Shown here one piece after another: positions 8,862 through 17,418 of a DNA stretch of 64,000 bases. Each line of letters starts with the position of its first letter. Position 1 is the first letter of the stretch. This DNA comes from Deltaproteobacteria bacterium. GTDB lineage: Bacteria; Myxococcota_A; Polyangia; JAAYKL01. The DNA lies in the NCBI GenBank assembly GCA_028713995.1, contig JAQTNF010000004.1, positions 1 to 64,000 on the forward strand, read 5' to 3'. The notes under the pieces were generated by a model that saw only the letters and a program-made list of their open reading frames with translations, did not search any database and was not told where the DNA came from. The position numbers were made by a program, and so were the translations under genes.

Positions 8862-9681
8862 GCCACGCGGTGTAGAGCCAGATGAGGAACAGGGGCAGGA
8901 TTGCGAACGCGCCATACACGCTCGAGAGCGTGCCGCCCACGTACGCCGCGTACAGGGCGAAGAGCACCTTGACGATCTCGAACAGGACGCCGGCCACGGC
9001 CGCGGACACGAGCGCGTGCCTGAGGCTCACCTTGCGGTGCGGCAAAAGCCAGTAGCACAGGAACAGGGCCGCGATCGTGAGGCCGAGCGCGCGCAGCGCG
9101 TCGACGACGACGGTGAGGCCCAGCACTTTGCCCGTGAAGTAGAGCGAGAGCCCGAGGGTGAGCGGCGCGGCCACGAGGAGGAGGACCGAGAACGCGACGC
9201 GCACGAGGAACGCGCGGCCCGAGGGCGCCCTGAAGATCTCGTTCACGGTCTTCTCCACGTTGAAGAGCAGCATGATCGACAGCACCACGAGGGTGGAGCC
9301 TCCTACGAGCCCCAGCGTGCCGGGCTTCACATTGTCGACGATCTCCTTCAGCCGGAGCGCCACGTCGTCGGCCGCGTCCGGCAGGAGGTTGTACTCGAGG
9401 AACGCCACGAGCCGGCTCTCGAACCACGACATGTCGAGCCCGGACGCGACCGCCATGGCCACGGCCAGAAGCGGCACGAGCGAGAGCAGGGTCTGGAAGG
9501 CCAGCGCCGCAGCCTGCTGCTGGCACTTGTCCTTCCACAGCCGCTGCCCCACCAGGAAGAAGAGCCTGACGGCGTAGACGAGCACGAACTCGCGCTTGGT
9601 TGTGACGAGATCCTCGGGGAAGATCGTGGACCGCGCCACGTAACGCAGCCGCCCGAACGCGCGTCCGCTAAACCACCTCAT
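8776..9681 (-). CDS. YihY/BrkB family inner-membrane protein
   Basis: This 301-residue protein has about six hydrophobic segments and the features of the YihY/BrkB (formerly RNase BN) family: an N-terminal KCQQQAAALAFQTLLSLVPLL segment, a central FNVEKTVNEIF motif, and a C-terminal IWLYTAWLIFLFGAELNAA. Members are inner-membrane proteins of poorly known function, and the old ribonuclease name is not supported. It is transcribed towards aroC and its last 86 bases are antisense to the aroC tail. A GGGGAG lies about ten bases before the ATG. It does not seem operonic with the minus-strand genes to its right, since a hairpin separates them. Confidence 0.85.
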   Translation of the reverse strand: MRWFSGRAFGRLRYVARSTIFPEDLVTTKREFVLVYAVRLFFLVGQRLWKDKCQQQAAALAFQTLLSLVPLLAVAMAVASGLDMSWFESRLVAFLEYNLLPDAADDVALRLKEIVDNVKPGTLGLVGGSTLVVLSIMLLFNVEKTVNEIFRAPSGRAFLVRVAFSVLLLVAAPLTLGLSLYFTGKVLGLTVVVDALRALGLTIAALFLCYWLLPHRKVSLRHALVSAAVAGVLFEIVKVLFALYAAYVGGTLSSVYGAFAILPLFLIWLYTAWLIFLFGAELNAALHEVRHHHGLSGHRGE

Positions 9682-9700
9682 GGCGCTTGGGCTCCCCGGA

Positions 9701-9731
9701 CGTAGGGACGCCGTTTACCCGCGTCCCTACG
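9701..9731. terminator. Perfect 10-bp inverted repeat, probable terminator
   Basis: CGTAGGGACG (9701-9710) is repeated inverted as CGTCCCTACG (9722-9731) with an 11-base loop. It sits between the start of the yihY-like gene and the stop of the next minus-strand gene (9742), where a terminator for the latter would be expected. No clear T-run is present, so a repetitive-element palindrome is an alternative. Confidence 0.5.
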
Positions 9732-9741
9732 CCTGTCGCGG

Positions 9742-10350
9742 TCACTTCGGACGCCGCAGCGCAAACACGCCACCGATCAAGAGCAACACGCCGAAAACAA
9801 TGATGAATGCGGCATTGAACGTGACGCAGCTCTCGTTGATCGTCGGCAGCCGGACGAAGCTCGTGGAAACGGATTCGGGGTCGATTGCGTTCCCCTGGGC
9901 GAAATCGAGGCCGCGTGCGACAAAATCCGCCGGGGGTTGCGCGAGCGTACCGCTTCCGTCAGGAAGGTCCACGGTCTCGCCGGTCTTCAAGTTCACGGCC
10001 TCTTTGAACGGTTGGGCGATGTCCGTGTAGATCCAGTCACCCTTGCGATAGCGGACACCATTCATGATGGTCCCGCTCGACTCGTTCATGCCGCAGAGCG
10101 GGCAGAAGGGGAACATGCCGCGCTTGTACTTGACGAGACCCACGCCATACTTGTCCACACTTAGGGCCTGTGTATCGTCCACTTTGAATAACGAGATATC
10201 GTGCTTGCGGTCGAACGATATCTTCGCGCCGGATGCGCTTACACCGGATGCGCCGAGCCAGTAGTACAGCGTGACGATGAGCCAAAGGCTCGCGGCGGCA
10301 ACCGTGACCGTCCAGAACCACCTGGGGACGCGTGTTGTCTTCATAACCAT
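9742..10350 (-). CDS. Hypothetical protein with two terminal membrane segments
   Basis: I do not recognise the family of this 202-residue protein. The start is placed at the ATG at 10350 because an AGGAG lies nine bases upstream; ten earlier in-frame codons lack a site. A hydrophobic helix is near the N-terminus (FWTVTVAAASLWLIVTLYYW) and another at the end (AAFIIVFGVLLLIGGVFAL), so the middle of about 130 residues is probably periplasmic. That domain holds a CPLC pair in a stretch FPFCPLCGMNES. The pair could bind metal or form a disulphide. The gene lies downstream of two outer-membrane barrel genes on the same strand. Confidence 0.65.
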   Translation of the reverse strand: MVMKTTRVPRWFWTVTVAAASLWLIVTLYYWLGASGVSASGAKISFDRKHDISLFKVDDTQALSVDKYGVGLVKYKRGMFPFCPLCGMNESSGTIMNGVRYRKGDWIYTDIAQPFKEAVNLKTGETVDLPDGSGTLAQPPADFVARGLDFAQGNAIDPESVSTSFVRLPTINESCVTFNAAFIIVFGVLLLIGGVFALRRPK

Positions 10351-10395
10351 GATGAATTGCTCCTGCCATCTCTTGGACAAAGTGTTAGCGCCGAA

Positions 10396-11154
10396 TCAGA
10401 AGTAGTAGATCCCGTGCACGCCGTAGAAGAGCTTCCAGGGGTAGTCGGCCGCGCCCGGATCGGCCGGGAAGTTGGCGGTGCTCGAAGGCTGCGTCACGAT
10501 GCTCCTGTCGTCCACGCCTCGGCAGAGGTCCTTGCCGTCCCAGTGGAAGCAGACCTCCTGGTAAAACGTGCGCACGAGGCGCAGCTCGATACCCACGCCG
10601 AGCCTGGGCAGGAGGAACACGTCCCAGCCCAGAACGATGGCCAGGAAGCCGCCGAGGTGCTCGTTGTCCCCGGTGACCGCCGTGCTGTTCGACTTGTTCA
10701 GGTGCCAGATGCCCCACACGTATCCGCCCTGCACGCCCAGGCTCGGCTCGGTGTAGATTGAACCGAGGTGCAGCGGTTGGTGGTAGCGGACGATCGGCCC
10801 GAGGAGCAGGTCGCTCCACGTGTTGTCGGTCTCCTGGTGTGAGATCATGTTCAGGTAGGCCACGTCCACGCCGACCGAGACGCGCGAGAACGGTCGCACG
10901 ATGAGCCCGCCCGCGAGCCCCCACGACGTGTCCCAGGAGTTGTCCGTGCCCGTGCAGCTCGCGTAGCCCGTGCCGCCGGCCACGCAGCTGTGGCCGCCCA
11001 CGGCGAGGTGCACGCCGAGATCGGTACGGAAGCCGGGATCTCCGTCGCGCACCTTCACGTCCGCAGCCAGCGCCGGAGCGCCCGCGAGCGTCGCGGCAGC
11101 GAGGAGGGCGGCCCAAAGAGGCGTGGAGCAGGCTGCCTTGTGCTTGGCTTGCAT
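10396..11154 (-). CDS. Outer-membrane beta-barrel protein
   Basis: This 252-residue exported protein has a signal peptide (hydrophobic ALLAAATLAG then APALAAD, cleavage after ALA). Alternating polar/hydrophobic strands follow, and it ends in GIYYF with a terminal aromatic residue as expected for an outer-membrane barrel. AGGAA lies six bases before the ATG. It starts nine bases beyond the stop of the adjacent barrel gene (11164-12267) and is probably co-transcribed with it. It has several paired cysteines. The substrate or function cannot be told from the sequence. Confidence 0.7.
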   Translation of the reverse strand: MQAKHKAACSTPLWAALLAAATLAGAPALAADVKVRDGDPGFRTDLGVHLAVGGHSCVAGGTGYASCTGTDNSWDTSWGLAGGLIVRPFSRVSVGVDVAYLNMISHQETDNTWSDLLLGPIVRYHQPLHLGSIYTEPSLGVQGGYVWGIWHLNKSNSTAVTGDNEHLGGFLAIVLGWDVFLLPRLGVGIELRLVRTFYQEVCFHWDGKDLCRGVDDRSIVTQPSSTANFPADPGAADYPWKLFYGVHGIYYF

Positions 11155-11163
11155 GGCGTGTTC

Positions 11164-12267
11164 CTAGAACCTCGCTTCCGCCACGAGGCAGAAGGTGAGG
11201 AAGGTCATGGATCCCAGGTGTCGCACGAGCGTCTCGCTGTAGTCGTACCTCTGGCCGGCCCCTCCCTCCACCTTCACGCTCGGTGCGCCGCCGTGCATGG
11301 GGACGGTGTAGAGCACGAGGAAGCCCAGGCCCAGGCGCTCCTTCCAGAAGCGCGCCAGCGCTCCCAGCTCCATGGCGGCGTACATGCCGGAATCCGAGAG
11401 CTCGAACGAGTAGAACGCCTCGTCGGCGCCGCTCCATTGCGGCTGCTCGCTCGGGGAGGTGGCCGTCACGTTGGCCGGATCGTTCTCGGCTTTCTTGGCG
11501 CGCCACTTGCCGGACGCGGCGACGTAGTGCCAGCCGAGCCCGAACCCGGCAAAGGCCTCGACGAGGGACAGGTGGATGTTGAAGCGGACCGTGGGGCGGA
11601 GGCCGATCCCGTAATAGTCGTCGATCATGGCCCCGATGTCGCGGGGCAGCGTCTTGTTGGGGTCCTCGGGCGGCGGTATGTACTCCGTTAATTCGACGTC
11701 GCGGCCCGTCATGTACTCGAAGTCGGCCACCAGCGCGAGCTTCATCAGGGGGAAGAGCTGGTAGTTGACCTCCGCGCCCACATGGACGACGGGATCGAAG
11801 GCGCGGTCGACGTCGGCGCCGCGGCCGAACATGAGCGAGTACCCGCCGAACACGGCCGCCGCGAACGCCCCCTCCTTCTCACCCTCAAAGAGCTGTGGCT
11901 CCTCGCGGGCGATCTCCCAGACCGTCGGGGGCTCCTCCTTCTTGGCGTCCTTTACCGCGTTCCCCTCGTACGTGATGGCCGGCTCCGGCCTGTGCAAGGC
12001 GTTCGTCTCGCTGTCCGTGGCCTGGGGAAGCGCCTGGGCCTGCGGCCCTGTGCCGCCCGATATTCCGCCCTGGAAGACGATGTCGAGCTCCGCGGCGCGG
12101 CACTCGGGCGGGAGCTCCTCGCCCTTGGCCTTGATCGCCGCGCACTTCGTGTCGAGCGCGGTCTTGTCGTCGGTCGCCTGGCCCTCAGCGCCCGCGGCGC
12201 TCGTTCCGAGGGCGAGGGATGCGGCCAGCGCGGCCAGGATTGGAAAAGGGAGGTTGTTCTTCGCCAT
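11164..12267 (-). CDS. Outer-membrane beta-barrel protein, larger partner
   Basis: This is a 367-residue exported protein. The signal peptide (PFPILAALAASLALG, then TSAAGAEG) is followed by about 100 polar residues and then a region of barrel-like strands ending CLVAEARF, with a terminal Phe typical of outer-membrane proteins. It is first in a minus-strand pair with the 252-residue barrel. The central region has FGGYSLMFGRGADVD and long polar loops. Probable outer-membrane protein of unknown function; a paralogous relation to its neighbour is possible but identity is low by eye. Confidence 0.7.
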   Translation of the reverse strand: MAKNNLPFPILAALAASLALGTSAAGAEGQATDDKTALDTKCAAIKAKGEELPPECRAAELDIVFQGGISGGTGPQAQALPQATDSETNALHRPEPAITYEGNAVKDAKKEEPPTVWEIAREEPQLFEGEKEGAFAAAVFGGYSLMFGRGADVDRAFDPVVHVGAEVNYQLFPLMKLALVADFEYMTGRDVELTEYIPPPEDPNKTLPRDIGAMIDDYYGIGLRPTVRFNIHLSLVEAFAGFGLGWHYVAASGKWRAKKAENDPANVTATSPSEQPQWSGADEAFYSFELSDSGMYAAMELGALARFWKERLGLGFLVLYTVPMHGGAPSVKVEGGAGQRYDYSETLVRHLGSMTFLTFCLVAEARF

Positions 12268-12305
12268 GGCGACCTTTGTTGCGGAGCCGAATTGATTCTA
12301 TGTAC

Positions 12306-12521
12306 CTAAAGGATTGAAATATGGGAAGGTTGAAAGTGCACGAATTTTGGAAACTTTTCCCCCGGGCGTCCGATGATCGGGATCAACGGCGCTCCGCCGA
12401 ATCGGTGCCAGTCTATTGAGAAACCCGGCAGTCCAAGCAGCGTGCCGGCAAGAAGCCCCTCCGCGACGAGCGACACGATCAGGGCGCAGAACCACGCGAA
12501 CACCACGATGAGCTTCGCCAC
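12306..12521 (-). CDS. Possible small membrane protein downstream of phoR
   Basis: A 71-codon frame from a GTG at 12521 begins 36 bases after the phoR stop. Its first 30 residues are strongly hydrophobic (LIVVFAWFCALIVSLVAEGLL), compatible with one membrane helix, and the rest is polar. No good ribosome site is visible. It may be a small inner-membrane protein read through from phoBR, or a chance frame. The final third is AT-richer than its surroundings. Confidence 0.3.
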   Translation of the reverse strand: MAKLIVVFAWFCALIVSLVAEGLLAGTLLGLPGFSIDWHRFGGAPLIPIIGRPGEKFPKFVHFQPSHISIL

Positions 12522-12557
12522 CGCAAACAGATCGTGAAGGAGGGAGGCGCCTTGCGG

Positions 12558-14318
12558 TTACACGGCGCTCTTGCCGGGCAGGACGAACCAGAAGCACGAC
12601 CCGCGGGGCTCCACGGACTCCATGCCCACCTCGCCGCCCATGGCGAGCACGAGGTGCTTGACGATCGCGAGCCCGAGGCCCGTGCCGCCCATCTCGCGCG
12701 AGCGCCCGGGATCGGCGCGGTAGAAGCGTTCGAAGAGCCGCTCGCGGTGTTTCGGCTCCACGCCCGGACCGTCGTCGACCACTTCCACACGCACGCGGCC
12801 ATCCACGGCGCGCGCCCTCACGTTCACGTGACCGTCTTCCTGCGTGTACTTGATCGCGTTGTCGAGCAGGTTGGCGAGCACCTGCTCGAGCGCCCGCGCG
12901 TCCGCGACGACCGCGAGATCGCCTGGCACCTCGCTTTCGAGCGCGATGCGCTTGTCCGCCGCCGCGCGCTCCATGGCTTCCAGGGCCCTTCGCGTCGCGT
13001 CGGCCAAGGCCACGGCGTCGGGCTTGAGCGGGTACTGGCCGGCCTCGATGCGCGAGATGTCGAGCAGGTCCGCGATGAGCCGCGTCAGGCGCTCGGCGTT
13101 GCGGTGCAGGGACTCGAGGAAGCCGCGCGCCGCCTCGGGATCACCGAGCGCGCCGTCGAGGAGCGTCTCGGCGTTGGCGCGGATCACGGCCACCGGCGTG
13201 CGAAGCTCGTGCGACACGTTGGCCACGAAGTCGCGGCGCATGGTCTCGAGGCGGCGCAGCTCGGTCACGTCGTGCATCACCACCACGGTGCCGCCCGAGG
13301 CCTTCTGGCGCGCGGACCGCGCCAGGATGCGGCGCGGCGGGAGCCCGAAGAGGTCGATCTCGGCCGAGCCCACGCGGCCTGCTCGCGACGAGGCGACCAG
13401 CTCGTGCAGCTCCGGCGCGCGCACCACCTCGAGCAGCGTGCGGCCGAGCGGCGGCCCTTCGAGGCCGAGCAGCTCGAGCGCGGCGCGGTTGACGAGCGTG
13501 ATGCGGCCGGCCTCGTCGAGGGCCAGCACGGCCTCGCTCATGCCCTCGAGCACCGCCTCGAAGCGATCCCGCTCGGTCGCGAGCGCCCGCACCTGGGCCT
13601 CGAGATCTTCGGCCAGCCGGTTCAGCGACCCGGCCAGCACCCCGATCTCGTCCTTCGACGACGGAGCGACCACCTCGCGGGCTCCCCCCTCGGCCATACG
13701 GCGCGCGTACGCCACGAGCGAGCGCAGCGTGCGCACGAAGAGGTGGGAAGCGAGCGCGCTCATGAGCGCCGCGAAGACGAGGGCCACGAGCCCGGAGACG
13801 AGGAAGACGAGCCGGAGCCGCGAGATTGCCTGGTCCACTTTGGTGAGCGGAGTGGCGAGTCGCACCGTGCCGCCGCTTCGGTCCGGACCGAGCGGCAGGG
13901 CCACGTACAGCATGTCGGTCGCAAGGGTCGTGCTGTAGCGCCGTGCGACCCCGGTTCCGCGGCGATGGGCCGCCCGCACCTCCGGCCTGTCCGCGTGGTT
14001 CTCGAGGCGCCGCAGGGCCGAGGCGTCCACTTCCGAATCGCCGACCACGGTGCCGTCCGGCGCCATGATCGTGACGCGCGCCGACGTGGCGTGGCCCAGG
14101 CGATCCGCGATCGGATCCATCCTTTCGGGCGTGAGGGGCGCGCCAGAGAGCGAGATCGCCACCAGGGCGGCATGCGCCTCGCGCCGCAGGCCGTCCTCGA
14201 CGGACGCCTCCATGGTTCCTTTCATCTCGTGCTCGAGGAACAAGGACAGCGCAGCGCTCACCGCGAGCACGAGCCCGAAGGACACGAGGAACAGCCGGCC
14301 GCGCACCCCGAGCCTCAC
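12558..14318 (-). CDS. phoR: PhoR-like membrane sensor histidine kinase
   Basis: This 586-residue kinase starts at a GTG (14318) overlapping the phoB stop. A first membrane helix lies near residues 8-30, followed by a periplasmic domain to about 165, a second helix (LVFLVSGLVALVFAALMSAL), a HAMP-like linker, a PAS domain (DRFEAVLEGMSEAVLALDE) and a transmitter with His370 in NVSHELRTPVAV. The ATPase domain has NLLDNAIKYT, DDGPGVE and GGTGLGLAIVKHL. Fixed order with PhoB and the nearby phosphate transporters suggest phosphate sensing. The periplasmic domain is larger than in enteric PhoR and more like the Gram-positive type, so the name is by family and context. Confidence 0.85.
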   Translation of the reverse strand: MRLGVRGRLFLVSFGLVLAVSAALSLFLEHEMKGTMEASVEDGLRREAHAALVAISLSGAPLTPERMDPIADRLGHATSARVTIMAPDGTVVGDSEVDASALRRLENHADRPEVRAAHRRGTGVARRYSTTLATDMLYVALPLGPDRSGGTVRLATPLTKVDQAISRLRLVFLVSGLVALVFAALMSALASHLFVRTLRSLVAYARRMAEGGAREVVAPSSKDEIGVLAGSLNRLAEDLEAQVRALATERDRFEAVLEGMSEAVLALDEAGRITLVNRAALELLGLEGPPLGRTLLEVVRAPELHELVASSRAGRVGSAEIDLFGLPPRRILARSARQKASGGTVVVMHDVTELRRLETMRRDFVANVSHELRTPVAVIRANAETLLDGALGDPEAARGFLESLHRNAERLTRLIADLLDISRIEAGQYPLKPDAVALADATRRALEAMERAAADKRIALESEVPGDLAVVADARALEQVLANLLDNAIKYTQEDGHVNVRARAVDGRVRVEVVDDGPGVEPKHRERLFERFYRADPGRSREMGGTGLGLAIVKHLVLAMGGEVGMESVEPRGSCFWFVLPGKSAV

Positions 14319-15022
14319 GCGTCCTCCCCGTCGGGCCGCAAGCGGAAGCGGTAGCCCACGCCGCGCACGGTCTCGACGTACTCGCCCGCCGGCCCGAGCT
14401 TCTCGCGCAGGCGCTTGACGTGGGTGTCCACGGTGCGCGTGGTGATGTCGGCCTCGATGCTCCATACGTCGGCGAGCAGGGCGTCGCGCGTCTGCACGCG
14501 GCCCTTGCGCGCGAGCAGGGTGGCAAGCAGCCGGAACTCGAGCGCGGTCAGGATCGCCTCCTCGTCGCCCACCCACACGCGGTAGCCTGCCTGGTCTATG
14601 CGCAAGGAACCGAACGTGACCATCTCGGCCTCGGGCTCGGGGGGCCGGGCGCGGCGCAGGATGGCGCGCACCCGGAGCATGAGCTCGCGCACGCTGAACG
14701 GCTTCACGAGATAGTCGTCCGCGCCCACCTCGAAGCCCACCACGCGGTCGATCTCCTCGCCCTTGGCGGTCAGCATGAGCACGGACAGGCCCTTGGTGCG
14801 CTCGGCGGCGCGGATGCGACGGCACACCTCGATGCCGGACATGTCCGGGAGCATGAGGTCGAGCAGCACGAGGTCCACGTGCGGCTCCCTGTCGAGGATG
14901 GCGAGCGCCTCGTTGCCCGTGCCCGCGGCAAAGGTCCTGAAGCCCTCGCGCTCCAGGTTGTACTTGAGGATCCGGACGAGGTCCGGCTCGTCTTCCACGA
15001 TGAGGATGGTCGAAGAATCCAT
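14315..15022 (-). CDS. phoB: PhoB-like OmpR-family response regulator
   Basis: This 235-residue regulator has a receiver domain (VEDEPDLVRILKYNL, phosphoacceptor Asp in LVLLDLMLPDMSG, Lys in VKPF) and a C-terminal winged helix (LTALEFRLLATLLA, then RTVDTHVKRLREKLG and VRGVGYRFR). The ATG at 15022 has an AGGAG six bases upstream; the TTG two codons earlier is less likely. It precedes and overlaps phoR. It should bind paired 11-bp direct repeats, and such an array (15045-15073) lies just upstream, suggesting autoregulation. Its likely regulon in the window includes the Pit transporter genes. Confidence 0.88.
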   Translation of the reverse strand: MDSSTILIVEDEPDLVRILKYNLEREGFRTFAAGTGNEALAILDREPHVDLVLLDLMLPDMSGIEVCRRIRAAERTKGLSVLMLTAKGEEIDRVVGFEVGADDYLVKPFSVRELMLRVRAILRRARPPEPEAEMVTFGSLRIDQAGYRVWVGDEEAILTALEFRLLATLLARKGRVQTRDALLADVWSIEADITTRTVDTHVKRLREKLGPAGEYVETVRGVGYRFRLRPDGEDA

Positions 15023-15044
15023 GGTCAACTCCTACCCCGCGCAG

Positions 15045-15073
15045 GTGACGGGAGCGTGACACGGCGGTGAACT
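15045..15073 (-). promoter_or_regulatory. Pho-box-like array of three repeats with 11-bp period
   Basis: On the plus strand GTGAC occurs at 15045 and 15056 and GTGAA at 15067, exactly 11 bases apart. Read on the phoB strand these are TTCAC, GTCAC and GTCAC, similar to the TGTCA core of the enteric Pho box, which is a 7-bp repeat with 4-bp spacing. It ends only about 23 bases from the phoB ATG, which is close for an activator site. The core promoter position is therefore unclear. Confidence 0.5.
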
Positions 15074-15164
15074 TCCGTCAAAGCCGGCTCAAGAATCCTT
15101 CGGCGATCAGACCGCGACCCTCGTGGGTGAGGGCAGGTCTGGTTTGCCGGAAAGACCCCGCGGA

Positions 15165-15198
15165 GCCCGAGAAGGGATAGCAGTCCCTTGTGACGGGC
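15165..15198. terminator. Hairpin downstream of the glycosidase operon
   Basis: Nested arms GCCCG/CGGGC (15165-15169, 15194-15198) and AAGGGA/TCCCTT (15172-15177, 15184-15189) enclose a six-base loop. It is about 50 bases past the glycosidase stop on the minus strand and upstream of phoB, so it probably insulates the two units. No strong T-run follows. Confidence 0.45.
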
Positions 15199-15247
15199 TC
15201 GCCGTGGGAGGGTGAACTCTGCGTGACGGCGGGGACGCCGGACGGGC

Positions 15248-16930
15248 TCAGGGCGCGAGCTCCAGGGTGACCACGCTCTGCGCCGGCAGGGTGACCTCGA
15301 AGCTGTTGGCGCCCGGGATCGTCGCGTCGGGCTGCGCCACCGGCCCGGCTTGTGACGACGTGAGCTGCCAGACGCGGGCGTGGCCGAACGCCGCCGCGTG
15401 GTCGACGTGGACTCCTGCCGTGATCGGCGCCCCGGACTTGTTGATCGCCACGATCACCATCCTGTCCGCTTCTCCCTCGTCCACGCTGGCGTAGACCGAG
15501 GTCGACTCGATGTCGTTGGTGATCGCCCGGATCGAGGTGTCGCCGAACGCGCCGCCCGCGCCGTCGTAATCGAGGTACATCCTGAACGCGGCGTAGAGGA
15601 ACGACAGGTCGCTGCCCATCTCCCACACGCTGGCCTCGAACACGCCCTCGCGGCCGAAGATGCCCAGCGCGTCCGCTTCGGCCAAGGCGCCCGAGATGTG
15701 CCCCCCCGCGCCGTACCAGTACTCGGTGAAGGCGAGCTCCGTGCCCGTGTAGTGGGCCGCGATCTTCTCCTTCATGCGCGGGATGAGGCGGATGGGGCCC
15801 ATGGTGGACCACTGCGTGATCCAGCTCTCCTCGGTGTACGTGTCGTCCCACAAGGAGCGCGGCGCCTGGACCCGCGCCTCGACCACGCCCGCGGTCGTCT
15901 CGTCGCCGATGATGCGGATCCCGTCCCCTTGAGCCTCCGGATACCAGTGCAGATCGAGCACGTCGATCAGGCGATGGCCGGCCGCGGTCCCGGCAGCGGA
16001 CATGGCGTCGAGGTAGTAGTCGAGGAAGTCGCCGTGCGCCGTGTACTCGGCGTCGTTTTGCAGGTTCACGTAGCCGCTCCATCCGTAGCTTACGAACCCG
16101 AAGACGCGCGCGCCGGGAAGCACGGACTTGATGGCGTCGGCGTAGTCCGTGTTGTCCTGCACCAGCTCCTCGTAGGTGGCCGGATCCGGGTGGACCTCGA
16201 CGTGCGTGCTCATCCAGAGATCCGGCTCGTTGTCGAGGGCGAAGAAGAGGGTGTTCACGGGATCCGTCTCGGCGCCCGGGAACGTGTGGGAGAGCCAGCT
16301 TGCGAACTCGTCCTCATACACGTGCCCGTCCCCGGTGTCCGGGGTCAGGCTGAAGGCCGATCCCTTGACCGGCGCCGAGATCTCGAACCGGGCCATGTCC
16401 GGCGGGCTCGACACGTCCACGGGGCCGTCCTTGTCCGCGGACACGAGGCCCTGGATCGGCACGGTGACGATCGCCGCGGCGCCCGCGTCGAACGCGGCCT
16501 TCACCTTCGACCTGACGGCTTCGCCCGCCACGTCGCCGCCGCCCAGGTAGTCGTCGTTGCTGTAGTTCCAGTCGGCTCCGGCGTTGGAGGCGTTGGTCTC
16601 CCAGTTGTACGCGGTCCAGCGGTTGCCGCCGAGCCGGCCGAGCGTGAGATGCGCGCTCCGGCCCGCCCAGTCGGGCTGGTTGGTGCCGTAGATGTAGCGC
16701 GAGATGGGATGGACGTTCGCACCCGGGTCGATGGTGAAACAGACCTCGGCCGCGCAGTCGTAGCCCGTGTCCGTATCGGCGTCGGCGTCGGCGTCGGTGT
16801 CGGCGTCCGTGTCGCCGTCCGTGTTTCCGCCCGTGCCGCCGTCGCCGTCGCTGTCGTCGGACGAACCGTTGCCGGAACAGGCGGTCGCCAGCGCGAGGAG
16901 CGCGGCCAGGACGAAAAGTGCGCGTGTCAC
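15248..16930 (-). CDS. Secreted lipoprotein glycoside hydrolase, GH44-like
   Basis: This 560-residue exported enzyme starts at a GTG (16930) with a GGAGA site seven bases upstream. The signal ends in a lipobox-like LATAC (Cys18), followed by a linker very rich in Asp/Thr/Ala/Gly and then the catalytic region. ISRYIYGTNQPDW and LGGNRWTAYNWE near the start, FFALDNEPDLW (candidate acid/base Glu) and FTEYWYGAGG (candidate nucleophile Glu) match the layout I know for GH44 endoglucanases/xyloglucanases. A small beta domain ends the protein. It is probably tethered outside the cell and cuts beta-glucans. GTGA overlap links it to the upstream lipoprotein gene. Confidence 0.75.
   Translation of the reverse strand: MTRALFVLAALLALATACSGNGSSDDSDGDGGTGGNTDGDTDADTDADADADTDTGYDCAAEVCFTIDPGANVHPISRYIYGTNQPDWAGRSAHLTLGRLGGNRWTAYNWETNASNAGADWNYSNDDYLGGGDVAGEAVRSKVKAAFDAGAAAIVTVPIQGLVSADKDGPVDVSSPPDMARFEISAPVKGSAFSLTPDTGDGHVYEDEFASWLSHTFPGAETDPVNTLFFALDNEPDLWMSTHVEVHPDPATYEELVQDNTDYADAIKSVLPGARVFGFVSYGWSGYVNLQNDAEYTAHGDFLDYYLDAMSAAGTAAGHRLIDVLDLHWYPEAQGDGIRIIGDETTAGVVEARVQAPRSLWDDTYTEESWITQWSTMGPIRLIPRMKEKIAAHYTGTELAFTEYWYGAGGHISGALAEADALGIFGREGVFEASVWEMGSDLSFLYAAFRMYLDYDGAGGAFGDTSIRAITNDIESTSVYASVDEGEADRMVIVAINKSGAPITAGVHVDHAAAFGHARVWQLTSSQAGPVAQPDATIPGANSFEVTLPAQSVVTLELAP
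16764..16834 (-). repeat. Hexanucleotide-like repeat encoding an Asp-Thr/Asp-Ala linker
   Basis: Repeated GTCGGC/GTCCGT units on the plus strand encode alternating Asp-Thr and Asp-Ala pairs after the lipobox. This kind of linker is common in lipoproteins of some deltaproteobacterial lineages. The repeat number could vary by slippage. Confidence 0.7.
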
Positions 16931-17418
16931 GATCGTTTCTCCATTCTCTCGGCCTTGCAATGAGTGTCGGCGTTGATCATGTCGGGAAGATATTCCTCGA
17001 CCAGCAGCTCGAGAATGTCCCGATTCCTGTCCCACTCCTTCGGATCGGAGCTCCGCGTGACCTCGCGCATCTTTCCCGAGTCGTCCTCTATGGACAGCCC
17101 GGCGAGCTCATAACCGTTCTCGGACACCATCGTGACCTCGGGCGAGTCGGCGGCGAGATATCCCCTGCGAAGGATGTAGCGGGACGTGACGAGCCTGCCC
17201 GCGTCGTCACGCGTCTCCTCGTACGCGAGCGACGTGCCGCACGCGCAGAATTCCCTGGGGAAGACGAGCGTGGACGTGGTTTTGTGCTCATCGACGGCGC
17301 ACTTCACGGAGTAGGTCCATTCCCGGCCGCAGCCTGCAACAGGCAACACCCAAGCCGCCGCCGCGATGAGACATCCTTTCAACAGGCAGCTCCTTATGCC
17401 AACCCGCCCGATTGTCAT
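16927..17418 (-). CDS. Hypothetical lipoprotein
   Basis: This 163-residue protein has a signal peptide ending in the lipobox VAGC (Cys30), so it is probably lipid-anchored. The mature part has a CACG pair and no family I recognise. The ATG at 17418 overlaps the upstream DUF4260-like stop and its own TGA overlaps the glycosidase GTG, making a tightly coupled three-gene unit. That arrangement suggests co-expression with the glycosidase, but nothing in the sequence shows a functional link. Confidence 0.65.
   Translation of the reverse strand: MTIGRVGIRSCLLKGCLIAAAAWVLPVAGCGREWTYSVKCAVDEHKTTSTLVFPREFCACGTSLAYEETRDDAGRLVTSRYILRRGYLAADSPEVTMVSENGYELAGLSIEDDSGKMREVTRSSDPKEWDRNRDILELLVEEYLPDMINADTHCKAERMEKRS

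Noticed and set aside
12298..12597. 99-codon minus-strand frame overlapping the end of phoR
   Set aside because: Arg-rich out-of-frame reading of the phoR end; the 71-codon frame is the better candidate there.
12534..14354. 606-codon plus-strand frame opposite phoR
   Set aside because: Same shadow signature (His/Arg/Ala/Glu-rich, no motifs); the phoR transmitter motifs on the other strand are clear.
15380..16963. 527-codon plus-strand frame opposite the GH44-like gene
   Set aside because: Runs of Val/Arg/Gly mirror the Asp-rich linker and enzyme; no recognisable domain.
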